25,381 nucleotides of DNA from SVQP01 sp045594705 (GCA_045594705.1 JAZNZB010000078.1:1-25381); one strand, 5' to 3'. Shown: positions 14,017 through 22,915, numbered from the stretch's first letter. Program-made: numbers and translations. The notes: generated by a model not told the origin, from the letters alone.

Positions 14017-15081
14017 TTAAGCCTTGTTTTGCTCTGCGCGGCGCAGCTGCCCGCAAGATGCGTTGATGTCCGCACCCAGCTTGCGGCGCACGGTGGCGCG
14101 AATGCCCTTTTTTTCAAGAGCTGCGGCAAAGGCCTTGACAGCCTTGTCCTCCGAGCGGTCAAAGCCGGATTCCTCCACGGGGTTGACCGGAATGAGGTTG
14201 ACGTGAATGGGCATGGTCTCGCTGCGTGAGCGCAGGCGGGAATTGAGCACGCTTGCCAGCTGCTCGGCCGAGGCGACCGAGTCGTTTTTGCCGCGGATCA
14301 GCGTATATTCAAAGGAAATGCGACGCCCTGTGGCAGCAAAGTAGTCCTTGCAGGCGCGCAAAAGCTCGTCCACACCCCATTTTTGGTTGATGGGCATGAT
14401 CGAGGAGCGCGTGGTGTCGTCGGGCGCGTGTAAAGAGATCGAAAGCGTGATGGGCAGATCCTGCTTGGCAAGCTCGTAGATCTTGTCCACAATGCCGCAG
14501 GTGGAAAGCGAGATGTGGCGGTAGCCGATGCAAATGCCGTCCTCGGCGTTGACAAGCTTTAAGAATTTGATCACGTTGTCAAAGTTGTCGAGGGGCTCAC
14601 CGATGCCCATCATGACAATGCCGCTAATGCGGGCGTCGGGATTGTGCGCGCTCATGTCCTTTTGCGCGGCGATCACCTGGCCGATCAACTCGGCGGGAGT
14701 CAGATCGCGCACGCGTCCGCCGATGGTAGACGCACAGAACTTGCAGCCCATGCGGCAGCCCACCTGCGAGGAAATGCAGATGGTGGATCCGTGCTTGTAG
14801 TGCATGACCACGGCCTCCACGCAGTTGCCGTCGGCAAGCTCAAATAAGTATTTGATGGTACCGTCAATGGCAGAGACCAGACGGCGGCGCGGCGTGGGCA
14901 GGTGATAGGTGGTCACTTCGGCAAGCTTTGCCACCGTCTTTTTTCCCACGTTGGTAATCTCCTCGGGGGCAAGACCCTTGTGCAGTCCCGAAAAGAGCTG
15001 GCGCGCGCGGTATTTGGGCTCCCCGATCTGCGCCATTAAGGCCTCAAGCTCCTCGGGGAGCAGGGAGAGAATGTTTTCCAT
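14017..15081 (-). CDS. rlmN: Dual-specificity 23S rRNA/tRNA adenine C2 methyltransferase RlmN
   Basis: 354 residues. The radical SAM motif is Cys109-x3-Cys113-x2-Cys116 (GCRMGCKFC), and the cysteine that forms the methyl-protein intermediate is visible at Cys343 (DINASCGQL). GIGEPLDNFDN is the typical SAM-binding GxGEP segment. It methylates C2 of A2503 in 23S rRNA and A37 in a subset of tRNAs. A weak site AAGGAA precedes the ATG. It is 93 bp downstream of rsmB, with a long palindrome in the gap. Confidence 0.95.
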   Translation of the reverse strand: MENILSLLPEELEALMAQIGEPKYRARQLFSGLHKGLAPEEITNVGKKTVAKLAEVTTYHLPTPRRRLVSAIDGTIKYLFELADGNCVEAVVMHYKHGSTICISSQVGCRMGCKFCASTIGGRVRDLTPAELIGQVIAAQKDMSAHNPDARISGIVMMGIGEPLDNFDNVIKFLKLVNAEDGICIGYRHISLSTCGIVDKIYELAKQDLPITLSISLHAPDDTTRSSIMPINQKWGVDELLRACKDYFAATGRRISFEYTLIRGKNDSVASAEQLASVLNSRLRSRSETMPIHVNLIPVNPVEESGFDRSEDKAVKAFAAALEKKGIRATVRRKLGADINASCGQLRRAEQNKA

Positions 15082-15126
15082 GTTTTTTCCTTATATGTGT
15101 TTTCAATCGTGTATCGCATATCTGCC

Positions 15127-15153
15127 GTAGGGGAGGATGATATCCTCCCCTAC
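15127..15153. repeat. Perfect 12-bp palindrome in the rsmB-rlmN gap
   Basis: GTAGGGGAGGAT, a GAT spacer and ATCCTCCCCTAC form a perfect stem with a three-base loop. This is a GTAGGGG...CCCCTAC type extragenic palindrome seen widely in Clostridia. Neither side has a T-run, so it is better seen as an mRNA processing or stability hairpin or a dispersed repeat than as an intrinsic terminator. Confidence 0.7.
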
Positions 15154-15174
15154 AACAGAGAGGCATTTATGTAT

Positions 15175-16497
15175 TTACACCCGTTTGACCAGCTTGGCAA
15201 TAAAGAACCCGTCCGTGCCGTGGGCGTCGGGGGTCAGCGTCAGCATGCCGTCCTTCGAGCAAATGCCGCCAAAGCTGAAATTCTCGGGGGCAAATTCGGG
15301 GTGAGATGCCAGAAATCTTGCCACGTTCTGCTCGTTTTCCTCGGGGAAAATGGTGCAGGTGGAATAGACCAGTATGCCACCGTCCTTGACGTAGCGGCAG
15401 CAGTTTTGCAAAATGGCAAGCTGAATGTCGGGCAGGGCGGCCGCGTCCGAGAGATCCTTGTAGCGGATCTCGGGCTTTTTGCCAAGCACGCCAAAGCCGG
15501 AGCAGGGCACGTCGCAAAGCACGCGGTCGGCGTAGCCTCGCAGCTCGGGGTCGTGCAGTCTCGCATCACGCTCGCGCACCTCTATGATGTCAATGCCCAG
15601 GCGCGCAGCACCGCTCTCAATCAGCGAAAGCTTGCTTTTGTGCAGGTCATAAGCCAGGATCTTACCCTCGTTTTGCATGCGAATTGCCGTGCCAAAGGTT
15701 TTGGAGCCGGGGCAAGCGCATGCATCAATGACCGTATCACCGGGCTGTGCGCCCAGCACCTCGACACAGATCTGCGAGGCGAGATCCTGCACAAAGACCA
15801 ACCCCTCTTGCATCTGCGCAGAGCCGGAGGGGATGAAATCGGGCGCGCGGAGTGCCGTAGGCAGCACGTCCGAGGCTTGCACGCGGTACCCAAGCTCACA
15901 AAGCTCACTCGCCATTTGCTCGGGCGAGGTCTTGAGCGTATTCACGCGCAGCGTCACGGGCGGCGCGTGGCCAAATGCCTCCATGACCGATTCCGCGCGT
16001 TCGCGGCCGAAGATGTCGACCAGCTTGCGGCAAAGCGGGATGGGAAGGGAATAGATCACCGACAGGTATCTGTCGGGATCGGTGTTTGGATCGGGGAAGG
16101 ATATGTCCTGTCCGCGGCGGGTGTATTCACGCAGCACAGCATTGACAAAGCCGCGGGCACGACGGGGTGCAAGCGAAACCGTTTCGTTGATGGCTGCATG
16201 CGCGGGAACACGGTCCAGGTAACAGAGCTGATAGAGCCCCATGCGCACCAAATTGCGTACCGTTCCGTCCAGGGTCTCCATCGGACGGGAGGAGAGCGCA
16301 TCGGCAAGATAATCCAGCGTGATCCTTCTCTCGGTCACGCCGTACACGAGAATGGTAACCAGTGCCTTGTCGGGTGCGGAAAGCGAGCTCTTTTTGAGCG
16401 CGGAGTCAAGTGCTAAGTTGGTGTACTGCCCTGCCGAGTCGGTTCGATTTAAGATCTGCAGCGCAAGTGCGCGTGCAGGGTTTTGCACCTGCTCCAT
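15175..16497 (-). CDS. rsmB: 16S rRNA m5C967 methyltransferase RsmB (Sun)
   Basis: 440 residues from the ATG at 16497. A TTG one codon upstream would be possible but ATG is preferred. Residues 1 to about 135 form the NusB-like RNA-binding domain; the rest is the SAM-dependent methyltransferase. Motif I is VIDACACPGSKT (256-267). The two catalytic cysteines are Cys332 in motif IV (DVPCSG) and Cys381 in motif VI (STCTIFPEEN). It methylates C5 of C967 in 16S rRNA. The stop codon of the upstream metallopeptidase overlaps the start as TGATG, so translation of the two is probably coupled. Confidence 0.94.
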   Translation of the reverse strand: MEQVQNPARALALQILNRTDSAGQYTNLALDSALKKSSLSAPDKALVTILVYGVTERRITLDYLADALSSRPMETLDGTVRNLVRMGLYQLCYLDRVPAHAAINETVSLAPRRARGFVNAVLREYTRRGQDISFPDPNTDPDRYLSVIYSLPIPLCRKLVDIFGRERAESVMEAFGHAPPVTLRVNTLKTSPEQMASELCELGYRVQASDVLPTALRAPDFIPSGSAQMQEGLVFVQDLASQICVEVLGAQPGDTVIDACACPGSKTFGTAIRMQNEGKILAYDLHKSKLSLIESGAARLGIDIIEVRERDARLHDPELRGYADRVLCDVPCSGFGVLGKKPEIRYKDLSDAAALPDIQLAILQNCCRYVKDGGILVYSTCTIFPEENEQNVARFLASHPEFAPENFSFGGICSKDGMLTLTPDAHGTDGFFIAKLVKRV

Positions 16498-17225
16498 CAA
16501 TCACGTCCTCTTCTGCCGCCAAAGATGGCAAGCAAGCGCAAAAGCTGCGCCAGAGAGGTGGCAAGAGCCGCCACGTAAGTCAAAGCAGCCGCACTGAGCA
16601 CGTTTTTAGCCGCTCTCTGCTCATCCTCGGTCAGCGTGCCCCACTCTTCAAGAATGACCAGTGCGCGGCGCGAAGCGTTAAACTCTACGGGCAGCGTGAT
16701 CAGCTGGAAAATGGTGCTGAACGAGAAAAGCGCAATGCCGCCCACCATGAAAAAGTCGGAGATGGGGGTAGCGGCCTGCAGATAGAAATACGAGATAAAC
16801 AGACCGATCAAAAACAGGGGCATAGCCAAAACCGAGCCGATGCGCGTAACGGGAATGATAGCAGCGCGTACGCGGATGGGGAAGTAATCGGTGCCATACT
16901 GCACGGCATGTCCTGCCTCGTGTGCTGCAACGCCCACTGCTGCTGCGCTGGTGCTGTCGTAAACGCTGTCCGAAAGACGAATGACGCCCTCCTTGGGGTC
17001 AAAGTGGTCGGTCAGGTGTCCGCCTACGCGCTCGACGGAAATATCGTAAAGACCGTTGTCGTCCAGAATCTTGCGTGCAGCCTGTGCACCCGTGATGCCG
17101 CGCGCGGTCTTGATCTTGCTGCCCGCTTCAAACGCACTCTTGACGCGGAATTGCGCAAAAATGGCGAAGATCAGCGCGGGGAGCAGAATGATATAGGTCC
17201 AGTCAAAAAAGGAATAGTAAAACAT
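16497..17225 (-). CDS. yugP: YugP-family membrane zinc metallopeptidase
   Basis: 242 residues. An N-terminal hydrophobic segment (about 9-26) is followed by a soluble part with the zinc site HEAGH (His102, Glu103, His106) in AAHEAGHAVQYG. Two closely spaced membrane segments follow (about 122-150 and 155-178), then a C-terminal hydrophobic stretch (about 210-232) and a basic GGRRGRD end. Substrates of the family are not established. The start ATG follows GGAGA, 11 bp after fmt, and the stop overlaps the rsmB start by one base. A metallopeptidase of this type between fmt and rsmB is a recurring arrangement in Clostridia, unlike B. subtilis. Confidence 0.92.
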   Translation of the reverse strand: MFYYSFFDWTYIILLPALIFAIFAQFRVKSAFEAGSKIKTARGITGAQAARKILDDNGLYDISVERVGGHLTDHFDPKEGVIRLSDSVYDSTSAAAVGVAAHEAGHAVQYGTDYFPIRVRAAIIPVTRIGSVLAMPLFLIGLFISYFYLQAATPISDFFMVGGIALFSFSTIFQLITLPVEFNASRRALVILEEWGTLTEDEQRAAKNVLSAAALTYVAALATSLAQLLRLLAIFGGRRGRD

Positions 17226-17236
17226 AGAAATCTCCT

Positions 17237-18172
17237 TTAGGATAACAAGTCGCCGAGATTCAGCTTTCTGCCTCGGATGTAGTCGGCAGCGCCCATACGC
17301 TTTTTGCCCTCGGGAATGACCGAAGTCAGTGCAAGCGTGCCCTTGCCGCAGGCAACGAGGATCTCACCGTCAAGCCCTACGACCGTACCGGGAGCGACGT
17401 CGTGCACCTTGTCCTCGTCATGTACGCGTGCAGCGTACACCTTGAGCAGCGAGCCGTTGGGCAGATGGGTAAAGGAAAGGGGAATGGGAGAGGTGCCGCG
17501 AATGTGATTGTGCAAGGCTCTTGCATCCAGCGAAAAATCGATCAAAAGGTCGCTCTTTTGAATTTTCTCTGCGTAGTTGGCAAGAGAATCGTCCTGCACC
17601 TCGGGCACAAGTGTGCCTTGACGCAAAGCGTCCAGCGTGTCAAGCATGGTTTTTGCGCCAAGCGCGCCAAGCTTATCGTGAATGGTCTCGAAGTTATCGG
17701 ACTCCTCGATCGGCAGAGATGCCCTGAGCAGCATATCTCCCGTGTCCAGGCCCTCAGCCATGTACATGGTGGTCACACCTGTTTCGGCACAGCCGTCCAT
17801 GATGGCACGCTGCATTGGTGCCGCACCGCGGTAAGCGGGCAAGAGCGAGCCGTGCACGTTGATGCAGCCGTATTTGGGGTATTCCAGCACGTTTACGGGC
17901 AGAAGTTTGCCAAAGGCCACCACCACGATCAGCTCGGGATCGATCTCTGCAAGCAGAGAAGCAAACGCCTCGTCGCGCAGCGTCTTGGGCTGATAGACGG
18001 GGATATCATGCTCCTGTGCATATACTTTTACGGGCGTGGGCAAAAGCTCGTAGCCGCGTCCGCGCGGCTTGTCTGTTTGCGTGACCACGCCGATCACGTT
18101 CTCGCCGCGTTCGACCAAAGCCTTAAGCGTAAAGACCGCAAAATCGGGCGTACCCATGAATAAGATCTTCAT
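17237..18172 (-). CDS. fmt: Methionyl-tRNA formyltransferase
   Basis: 311 residues, full length. It formylates initiator Met-tRNA using 10-formyl-tetrahydrofolate. The Rossmann-type N-terminal domain starts MKILFMGTPDFA. The catalytic signature NVHGSLLPAYRGAAPMQ holds Asn105 and His107, and the acidic residue lies in GLDTGDM (141-147). A C-terminal OB-like tRNA-binding domain follows. It is 20 bp after def, its functional partner: Fmt adds the formyl group that Def later removes. Confidence 0.96.
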   Translation of the reverse strand: MKILFMGTPDFAVFTLKALVERGENVIGVVTQTDKPRGRGYELLPTPVKVYAQEHDIPVYQPKTLRDEAFASLLAEIDPELIVVVAFGKLLPVNVLEYPKYGCINVHGSLLPAYRGAAPMQRAIMDGCAETGVTTMYMAEGLDTGDMLLRASLPIEESDNFETIHDKLGALGAKTMLDTLDALRQGTLVPEVQDDSLANYAEKIQKSDLLIDFSLDARALHNHIRGTSPIPLSFTHLPNGSLLKVYAARVHDEDKVHDVAPGTVVGLDGEILVACGKGTLALTSVIPEGKKRMGAADYIRGRKLNLGDLLS

Positions 18173-18192
18173 AAAGTCACCTCCGCGGGGGA

Positions 18193-18648
18193 TTATTCTT
18201 CCACCACTTCCAGCGCCTCGTCAATAAAGAGAACGCCGTCCAGATGGTCGATCTCGTGGCAGAATGCGCGGGCCAAGAGACCGCTGCCCGAGACCTCTAC
18301 CACCTCACCGTCGCGGTTGGTGTAGCGCACCGTGACGTGCATGGGTCTGCGCGTCGTGCCCCACTTACCGGGCAGGGAAAGGCAGCCCTCGGTTTCCTCC
18401 TGCGTGCCTGCACGCGCAATGATCTTGGGGTTGATCATCTCGTAAACCTCGCCGGGCTCAACCTCCACGACCGCAATGCGGCGCAGAATGCCCACCTGGG
18501 GCGCTGCCAGGCCGCAGCCGTCGGCTGCACGCATGGTCTCCACCATGTCGTCAAGCAGGGTTTTGATACGGGGGGTAACGGTATCTACGGGGCGACAGGT
18601 CTTGCGCAGAACCTCGTCGCCGTATTTTACAATTCTCAATTTTGCCAT
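18193..18648 (-). CDS. def: Peptide deformylase
   Basis: 151 residues, a short type 1-like form. All three signature motifs are present: GCGLAAPQ (44-51), EGCLS with the metal ligand Cys89, and HEIDH with ligands His131 and His135 and catalytic Glu132. It removes the formyl group from nascent proteins at the ribosome exit. An acidic EALEVVEE tail ends the protein. It sits between priA (17-bp gap) and fmt (20-bp gap), the standard order. Confidence 0.96.
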   Translation of the reverse strand: MAKLRIVKYGDEVLRKTCRPVDTVTPRIKTLLDDMVETMRAADGCGLAAPQVGILRRIAVVEVEPGEVYEMINPKIIARAGTQEETEGCLSLPGKWGTTRRPMHVTVRYTNRDGEVVEVSGSGLLARAFCHEIDHLDGVLFIDEALEVVEE

Positions 18649-18665
18649 GAGTCAAACTCCTTATA

Positions 18666-21179
18666 TTATAGTGATGATGGGTTGAAATCTATACCGAGGA
18701 TCGGCTTTTTTGCGCCGTCCTTGCCAAAACGGATCAGAATTTTGGAGAAAAGCTCGCGAGAGCGCTTGTTCAGTCGGCATTTGATGACAAGTCGCATGCG
18801 GTATTTTTCCTCCACACGGTAAACGGGGGCTTCAAATGGCCCGAAGATCAGCATGGGTACGTCGCAAAAGTCTCCCGAGCCAAGGCGGTCCAGCTCCTCG
18901 CGCAAGCGCACGGCGTGGATCATCAGCTCCTTTTCGTCAGCCGCGGTCAGCGTCAGCAGTACGATGTCGCAATAGGGCGGGAAGGTCAGAAGGCGGCGCA
19001 GCTTGATCTCGCGCTCATAAAAGGTGTGGTAATCCTGTGCGCAGGCAAGCGTGATCACGTCGCTGTCGGGGTTGTTGGTCTGAATGATGGCGCGCCCCTG
19101 CACGTCGCCGCGTCCCGCACGTCCGATGACCTGGGTCAGCATGGCGAAGGTGCGCTCGGCAGCACGGTAATCGTCCACGTAAAGCGAGGCGTCGGCCAAC
19201 AGGACGCCCACCAGCGTGACGTCGGGGAAGTTGTGCCCCTTGGTCACCATCTGCGTACCGATCATGACGTTTGCCTTGCCGTCGCGGAATTCGCCAAGCA
19301 GCTTATCCATGGAGAATTTTGCCGAGGTGGTGTCCGCGTCCAGTCGCATGACGCGCGCGTCGGGTAAAAGCGTCTCCAGCTCCTCCTGCACGCGCTGCGT
19401 GCCAAAGCCGTTGTGGCGCAGGTGCGGGGAATCGCACGATGGGCATTTTGTGGGCACGGGCATACGTGTGCCGCACCAGTGGCAGATCAGCTCGCCGTCG
19501 GTGTACGTGCCGTTTTTGACGTGATAGGTCATGGCCACCGAGCAGTGCGGACAGGTAATGGCCGTTCCGCAGGATGCGCAAGAGACAAAGCGGTGATACC
19601 CGCGACGGTTGAGAAACAGGACTGCCTGTCTGCCGTCCTTGACCGTGTTATCCAGTGCCTCGGTCAGCAAAGAGCCTAACGGAGAGGAAAAGCCTGCCGC
19701 CGCGTCACTGCGCATATCTGCCACCGTGACCTCGGGGAGATTGGTTTTGTTGTATCGTTCTGTCAAGGTCAGCAGGGTATACGTGCCTGCCTGTGCCTTG
19801 GCGTAGCTTTCCAGTGAGGGTGTGGCCGATGCCAGCAGCAAAAGTGCCTTGTTGTGGGCGCAACGCCAGCGGGCTACGTCACGTGCGTGGTATTTGGGGT
19901 CCTGGTCGGATTTGTACGTGTGCTCCTGCTCCTCGTCCATGATGATCAGTCCAAGGTTGGGCACGGGAGCAAACACAGCCGAGCGCGTGCCGATGACCAG
20001 CCGTGCCTTGCCCGAGCTGATGCGGGCGTACGCGTCCTGTCGCTCGCCTGCCGAAAGACCCGAATGGATCACGGCTACCGTGTTGCCGTATCTTGCGCAG
20101 AACAGTGCCACGGATTGTGGGGTCAGCGAGATCTCGGGCAGCATCAGGATCGCGCCCTTGCCGTCGGCTAAGATCTTGTCCAGCAGCTTTGCCATGACGT
20201 AGGTCTTGCCGCTGCCTGTCACGCCGAATAAGAGTGCCGCGCGGGCCTGGCCGCTGTCCGCCATTTCGCAAAGCGAACGCACGGCCTCGGTCTGCTCGTC
20301 GTTGAGTACGGGGTCCGGCGCGGGAGTAAAGTCGTCGGGGGTGGCGTAGGGGTTGCGGTAAACTTGCTTTTTTTCTGTGATAAGCAAGCCCTTTTCCACC
20401 AAGGCCTTGAGCTGGGCTGCTCCCGCCTCTGTGCCGTGACAGAGCTGGTCCTTGTCTGCGGGTTTGCCCAGCTCGAGTGCGCGGGCAAGCAGGGATTTTT
20501 GCTTTTGTGAGGTCAGACGCAACGTAGCGGACTTGTCACCCGCAAGGATGCGATCCGCCTCGTCTCTATCGATACCCAGAGAATAAAGCGTGGTGAAAAC
20601 GCCGTCCGAGCCCTGCTTTTCCTCGGAGTGCTTTTGAATAAAGCCCTTGTCTGATAAGTAAGCAACGGTCTCGCCCACTCCTGCGCCAAAGCGTGCGCGC
20701 AAAGCGTGCATGCTGACGTTGCCGCGGGCACGGATGTAGTTGAAAACAAGCAGGGCAGAGGCGTCTGCGTGCTTGTCGAAGCTCTGCGGATCCATGCCGT
20801 CTGCGGGGCGGTAATAGTCCACCATTTGGGACATAGAGGCCGAGGGAAGCACACATCGCACCGCCTCGCCTACGGTGCAAAGCGTTTGCTCGTGCAGCCA
20901 AAGGCAAAGAGAAAGCATTTCCTCTGATAAGCAAATCCGTTCGGCGCACAGCCCCGCAATGCTCTTGATGCGCTTGGCCGAGGCAGAGTTATGCACCCTT
21001 GCCACCAAGCCGATCTGCTTGCGGTTTCCGTGTCCGAACGGCACAGTGACAAACACGCCGGGTGTGACCGCGGCGCGCATGTCTTGGGGGATATAGTAAT
21101 CGTAGGAGGCATCGATACAGTAGGGGTTATCCAAAATATATACCCCTGCATATTCGTTTACGCCTTCGCAACGGTTCAC
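18666..21179 (-). CDS. priA: Primosomal replication-restart helicase PriA
   Basis: 837 residues from the GTG at 21179. A GTG three codons upstream (21188) overlaps the ribosome binding site AAGGAG (21193-21188), so it is not used. Order: N-terminal 3'-end-binding and winged-helix DNA-binding region (about 1-290), helicase Walker A GVTGSGKT with Lys325, the DEEQEHTYK motif (family DEEH box), then eight zinc ligands Cys534, 537, 543, 546, 566, 569, 579 and 582 in four CxxC pairs, and helicase domain 2 with QVIGRAGRG. It reloads the replisome at stalled forks. The gap to rpoZ is 26 bp; coaBC, often between them, is absent. Confidence 0.96.
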   Translation of the reverse strand: MNRCEGVNEYAGVYILDNPYCIDASYDYYIPQDMRAAVTPGVFVTVPFGHGNRKQIGLVARVHNSASAKRIKSIAGLCAERICLSEEMLSLCLWLHEQTLCTVGEAVRCVLPSASMSQMVDYYRPADGMDPQSFDKHADASALLVFNYIRARGNVSMHALRARFGAGVGETVAYLSDKGFIQKHSEEKQGSDGVFTTLYSLGIDRDEADRILAGDKSATLRLTSQKQKSLLARALELGKPADKDQLCHGTEAGAAQLKALVEKGLLITEKKQVYRNPYATPDDFTPAPDPVLNDEQTEAVRSLCEMADSGQARAALLFGVTGSGKTYVMAKLLDKILADGKGAILMLPEISLTPQSVALFCARYGNTVAVIHSGLSAGERQDAYARISSGKARLVIGTRSAVFAPVPNLGLIIMDEEQEHTYKSDQDPKYHARDVARWRCAHNKALLLLASATPSLESYAKAQAGTYTLLTLTERYNKTNLPEVTVADMRSDAAAGFSSPLGSLLTEALDNTVKDGRQAVLFLNRRGYHRFVSCASCGTAITCPHCSVAMTYHVKNGTYTDGELICHWCGTRMPVPTKCPSCDSPHLRHNGFGTQRVQEELETLLPDARVMRLDADTTSAKFSMDKLLGEFRDGKANVMIGTQMVTKGHNFPDVTLVGVLLADASLYVDDYRAAERTFAMLTQVIGRAGRGDVQGRAIIQTNNPDSDVITLACAQDYHTFYEREIKLRRLLTFPPYCDIVLLTLTAADEKELMIHAVRLREELDRLGSGDFCDVPMLIFGPFEAPVYRVEEKYRMRLVIKCRLNKRSRELFSKILIRFGKDGAKKPILGIDFNPSSL

Positions 21180-21205
21180 AATATTCACTCCTTTATTTGA
21201 ATGGG

Positions 21206-21487
21206 TCAGTTGAGCTCCTGCTCGGGTGCTTCTCTGACGATCTTGTATTCGCCCTTATGGATGCGGCCGATCGCGATCTTCACAGCCTTCTCGTCGCGTA
21301 CTTCCTTGTCGATCAGGGTGTTCAGGGGCTTATCGGTCTCCTTGTTGCCGGTCATGGAAGCCTCTGCCTGCTCGCGCTGCTTGACGTATTCGCCGGTGAT
21401 GATGCGTGCGCACTTTGCAGTTGCAATAGCCAGCTCGTAGCGGTTGAATTCATTCTTGGTCAGTTCGTTGATGGTAGGATAAAGCAT
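21206..21487 (-). CDS. rpoZ: RNA polymerase omega subunit
   Basis: 93 residues. The N-terminal half (MLYPTINELTK, then NRYELAIATAKCAR) is the family helix pair that clamps the beta-prime subunit, and a KAVKIAIGRIHKGEYKI segment follows. It helps RNA polymerase assembly. The ATG follows AAAGGAA. It lies 49 bp after remA. In most Firmicutes the guanylate kinase gene gmk separates remA and rpoZ; here there is no room for it. Confidence 0.92.
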   Translation of the reverse strand: MLYPTINELTKNEFNRYELAIATAKCARIITGEYVKQREQAEASMTGNKETDKPLNTLIDKEVRDEKAVKIAIGRIHKGEYKIVREAPEQELN

Positions 21488-21536
21488 AGTTAATTCCTTT
21501 CAAAAATCAATATGTAAGATAATTTTAATAACTCGG

Positions 21537-21803
21537 TTATTCTTCCTCTTCGGAGTCATCGTAATCCTGGTCGGTGGTCAGGCGGTTTGCAATGGTCTCT
21601 GCCTGCAGTGCCGAGAGAATGACGTGCTCGGAGTCGGTGATGATGACCGCGCGGGTCTTTCTGCCGCAGGTCACGTCAATGACGCGGCCTGCATCCTTTG
21701 CGTCCTGGATCAGACGCTTGATGGGAGCGGAGTCGGGGGCAGCCAGCGTTACAATGCGCTCCACGGCTACCATATTTCCATAGCCTACGTTAATAAAGTT
21801 CAT
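21537..21803 (-). CDS. remA: RemA-family (DUF370) DNA-binding regulator
   Basis: 88 residues starting MNFINVGYGNMVAVERIV, with the conserved GRKTRAVIITDSEHVILSAL core of the family. RemA forms ring oligomers that bind DNA and, in B. subtilis, activates extracellular matrix and osmoprotection genes. The C-terminus is unusually acidic (DYDDSEEEE). The start ATG follows AGGAGG. Its leader contains the three-way palindrome at 21822-21881, ending about 10 bases before the ribosome binding site. Confidence 0.94.
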   Translation of the reverse strand: MNFINVGYGNMVAVERIVTLAAPDSAPIKRLIQDAKDAGRVIDVTCGRKTRAVIITDSEHVILSALQAETIANRLTTDQDYDDSEEEE

Positions 21804-21821
21804 ACTAACCTCCTAGTGTTG

Positions 21822-21881
21822 AAACTTCACCGTGGAGCTTTGCTCCGAAAATGGGTTGGGCCCCATTTTCAGGTGAAGTTT
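21822..21881. repeat. Three-way-junction palindrome in the yicC-remA gap
   Basis: An outer 10-bp stem, AAACTTCACC (21822-21831) and GGTGAAGTTT (21872-21881), encloses two inner hairpins. One is GGAGC-ttt-GCTCC (21834-21846); the other is GAAAATGGG (21847-21855) with CCCATTTTC (21862-21870). Almost every base of the 60-nt element is paired, and the same shape forms on either strand. A further hairpin, GCGTGAA (21884-21890) with TTCACGC (21922-21928), fills the rest of the gap. It may be a dispersed clostridial repeat or a processing or regulatory element ahead of remA. Confidence 0.8.
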
Positions 21882-21931
21882 ATGCGTGAACAGCAGACGA
21901 AACGGTCTGATAGAGTGAGCTTTCACGCTAT

Positions 21932-22819
21932 TCATTCAATGTTCTGGATCTGCTCGCGGATCTTTTCAAGCTCTGTCTTGACCTCAACCACCAGCTTGGC
22001 AATGGCGGCGTTGGAGCACTTGGAGCCCGTGGTGTTGATCTCGCGGTTGATCTCCTGCAACAGGAAATCAATGCTGCGGCCAACCGGTTGGTCGCTTGCA
22101 AGATACTGCTCAAAGGCTACGAAATGCGAGCGCAGACGAACCAATTCCTCGTCAATGGCAACCTTGTCGGCATAGATGGCGCACTCTGTCAGAATGCGGT
22201 TTTCGTCTACCGTGACCACGGCGTCAGCCAGCACCGCGCGGATCTTTTCTTCCAGGCGGTTGCGGTAGGTGACAATATCGTCGCCCGAAAGCTGCTCAAT
22301 GGTGTCCACACGGGTCATGATGTTGTGCATCTTGCCGCGCAGATCGGATTCGATGCGCGCGCCCTCACAGCGGCGGGCGTCCAGGAATCGGTCGGTGGCA
22401 ACCGAAAGCACAGTAAGAAGTGCCTGCCAGTCGCGCTCGGTGTCCTCCTCGGGCTTCTTGACCTTGAATATATCCTGGTTGCGGGCAACCGTCATCACGC
22501 TGATGTCGTCGGGCAGAGAAAACGTGTCGCGCAGCGCGTAAAGCGCGTCGATGTAACCCTTGGCGTAGCCCTCGTCCAACACGATCGAAACGCCCTGTGT
22601 GTCCAGTACGTCGATCGAGATGTTGACGTCCACCTTGCCACGCGCAATGCCGCGGCTCTGCAGATAGGGCTTGATCTTTTCCTCCAGGTACGAGAATGCG
22701 CGGGGCATGCGTACCGAGCAATCAAAAAACCGGTTGTTGACCGAGCGGATCTCCACGGTAATATCCTTGCCCGCAACGGTCTGCTTGTCGCGCCCAAAGG
22801 CGGTCATGCTGAAGATCAA
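21932..22819 (-). CDS. yicC: YicC/YloC-family endoribonuclease
   Basis: 295 residues from a TTG start at 22819, giving MIFSMTAFGRDKQ, which matches the family's usual M-x-SMTGFGR beginning. The TTG has a good ribosome binding site, GGAGG, seven bases upstream. An ATG at 22858 lacks one, and a GTG at 22918 lies upstream of the promoter's -10 box. The C-terminal part has the family-typical EIREQIQNIE end and VGRSIDFLLQEINREINTTG. YicC and YloC proteins are endoribonucleases implicated in small-RNA and mRNA decay. It is the first gene of the minus-strand operon; yloC precedes remA in B. subtilis too. Confidence 0.88.
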   Translation of the reverse strand: MIFSMTAFGRDKQTVAGKDITVEIRSVNNRFFDCSVRMPRAFSYLEEKIKPYLQSRGIARGKVDVNISIDVLDTQGVSIVLDEGYAKGYIDALYALRDTFSLPDDISVMTVARNQDIFKVKKPEEDTERDWQALLTVLSVATDRFLDARRCEGARIESDLRGKMHNIMTRVDTIEQLSGDDIVTYRNRLEEKIRAVLADAVVTVDENRILTECAIYADKVAIDEELVRLRSHFVAFEQYLASDQPVGRSIDFLLQEINREINTTGSKCSNAAIAKLVVEVKTELEKIREQIQNIE

Positions 22820-22886
22820 AGTCACTTCCTCCGAATTCCGCCGTTTTTCTTCCGTCATGGTAGGGCAAAAAACGGCATATATAATT

Positions 22887-22915
22887 ATTGTACCCGATTT
22901 CGGCGCGATTGTCAA
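22887..22915 (-). promoter_or_regulatory. Sigma-A promoter of the yicC-to-ygiQ operon
   Basis: On the minus strand TTGACA (22915-22910) is followed by a 17-bp spacer and TACAAT (22892-22887). Transcription would start near 22880, leaving a leader of about 60 nt before the yicC TTG. No equally good promoter was noticed further along the minus strand, so it may serve most of the 12.7-kb operon. Confidence 0.85.

Noticed and set aside
15097..16416. 439-codon plus-strand open frame over rsmB
   Set aside because: Antisense shadow of rsmB, which has both catalytic cysteines and a TGATG-coupled start.
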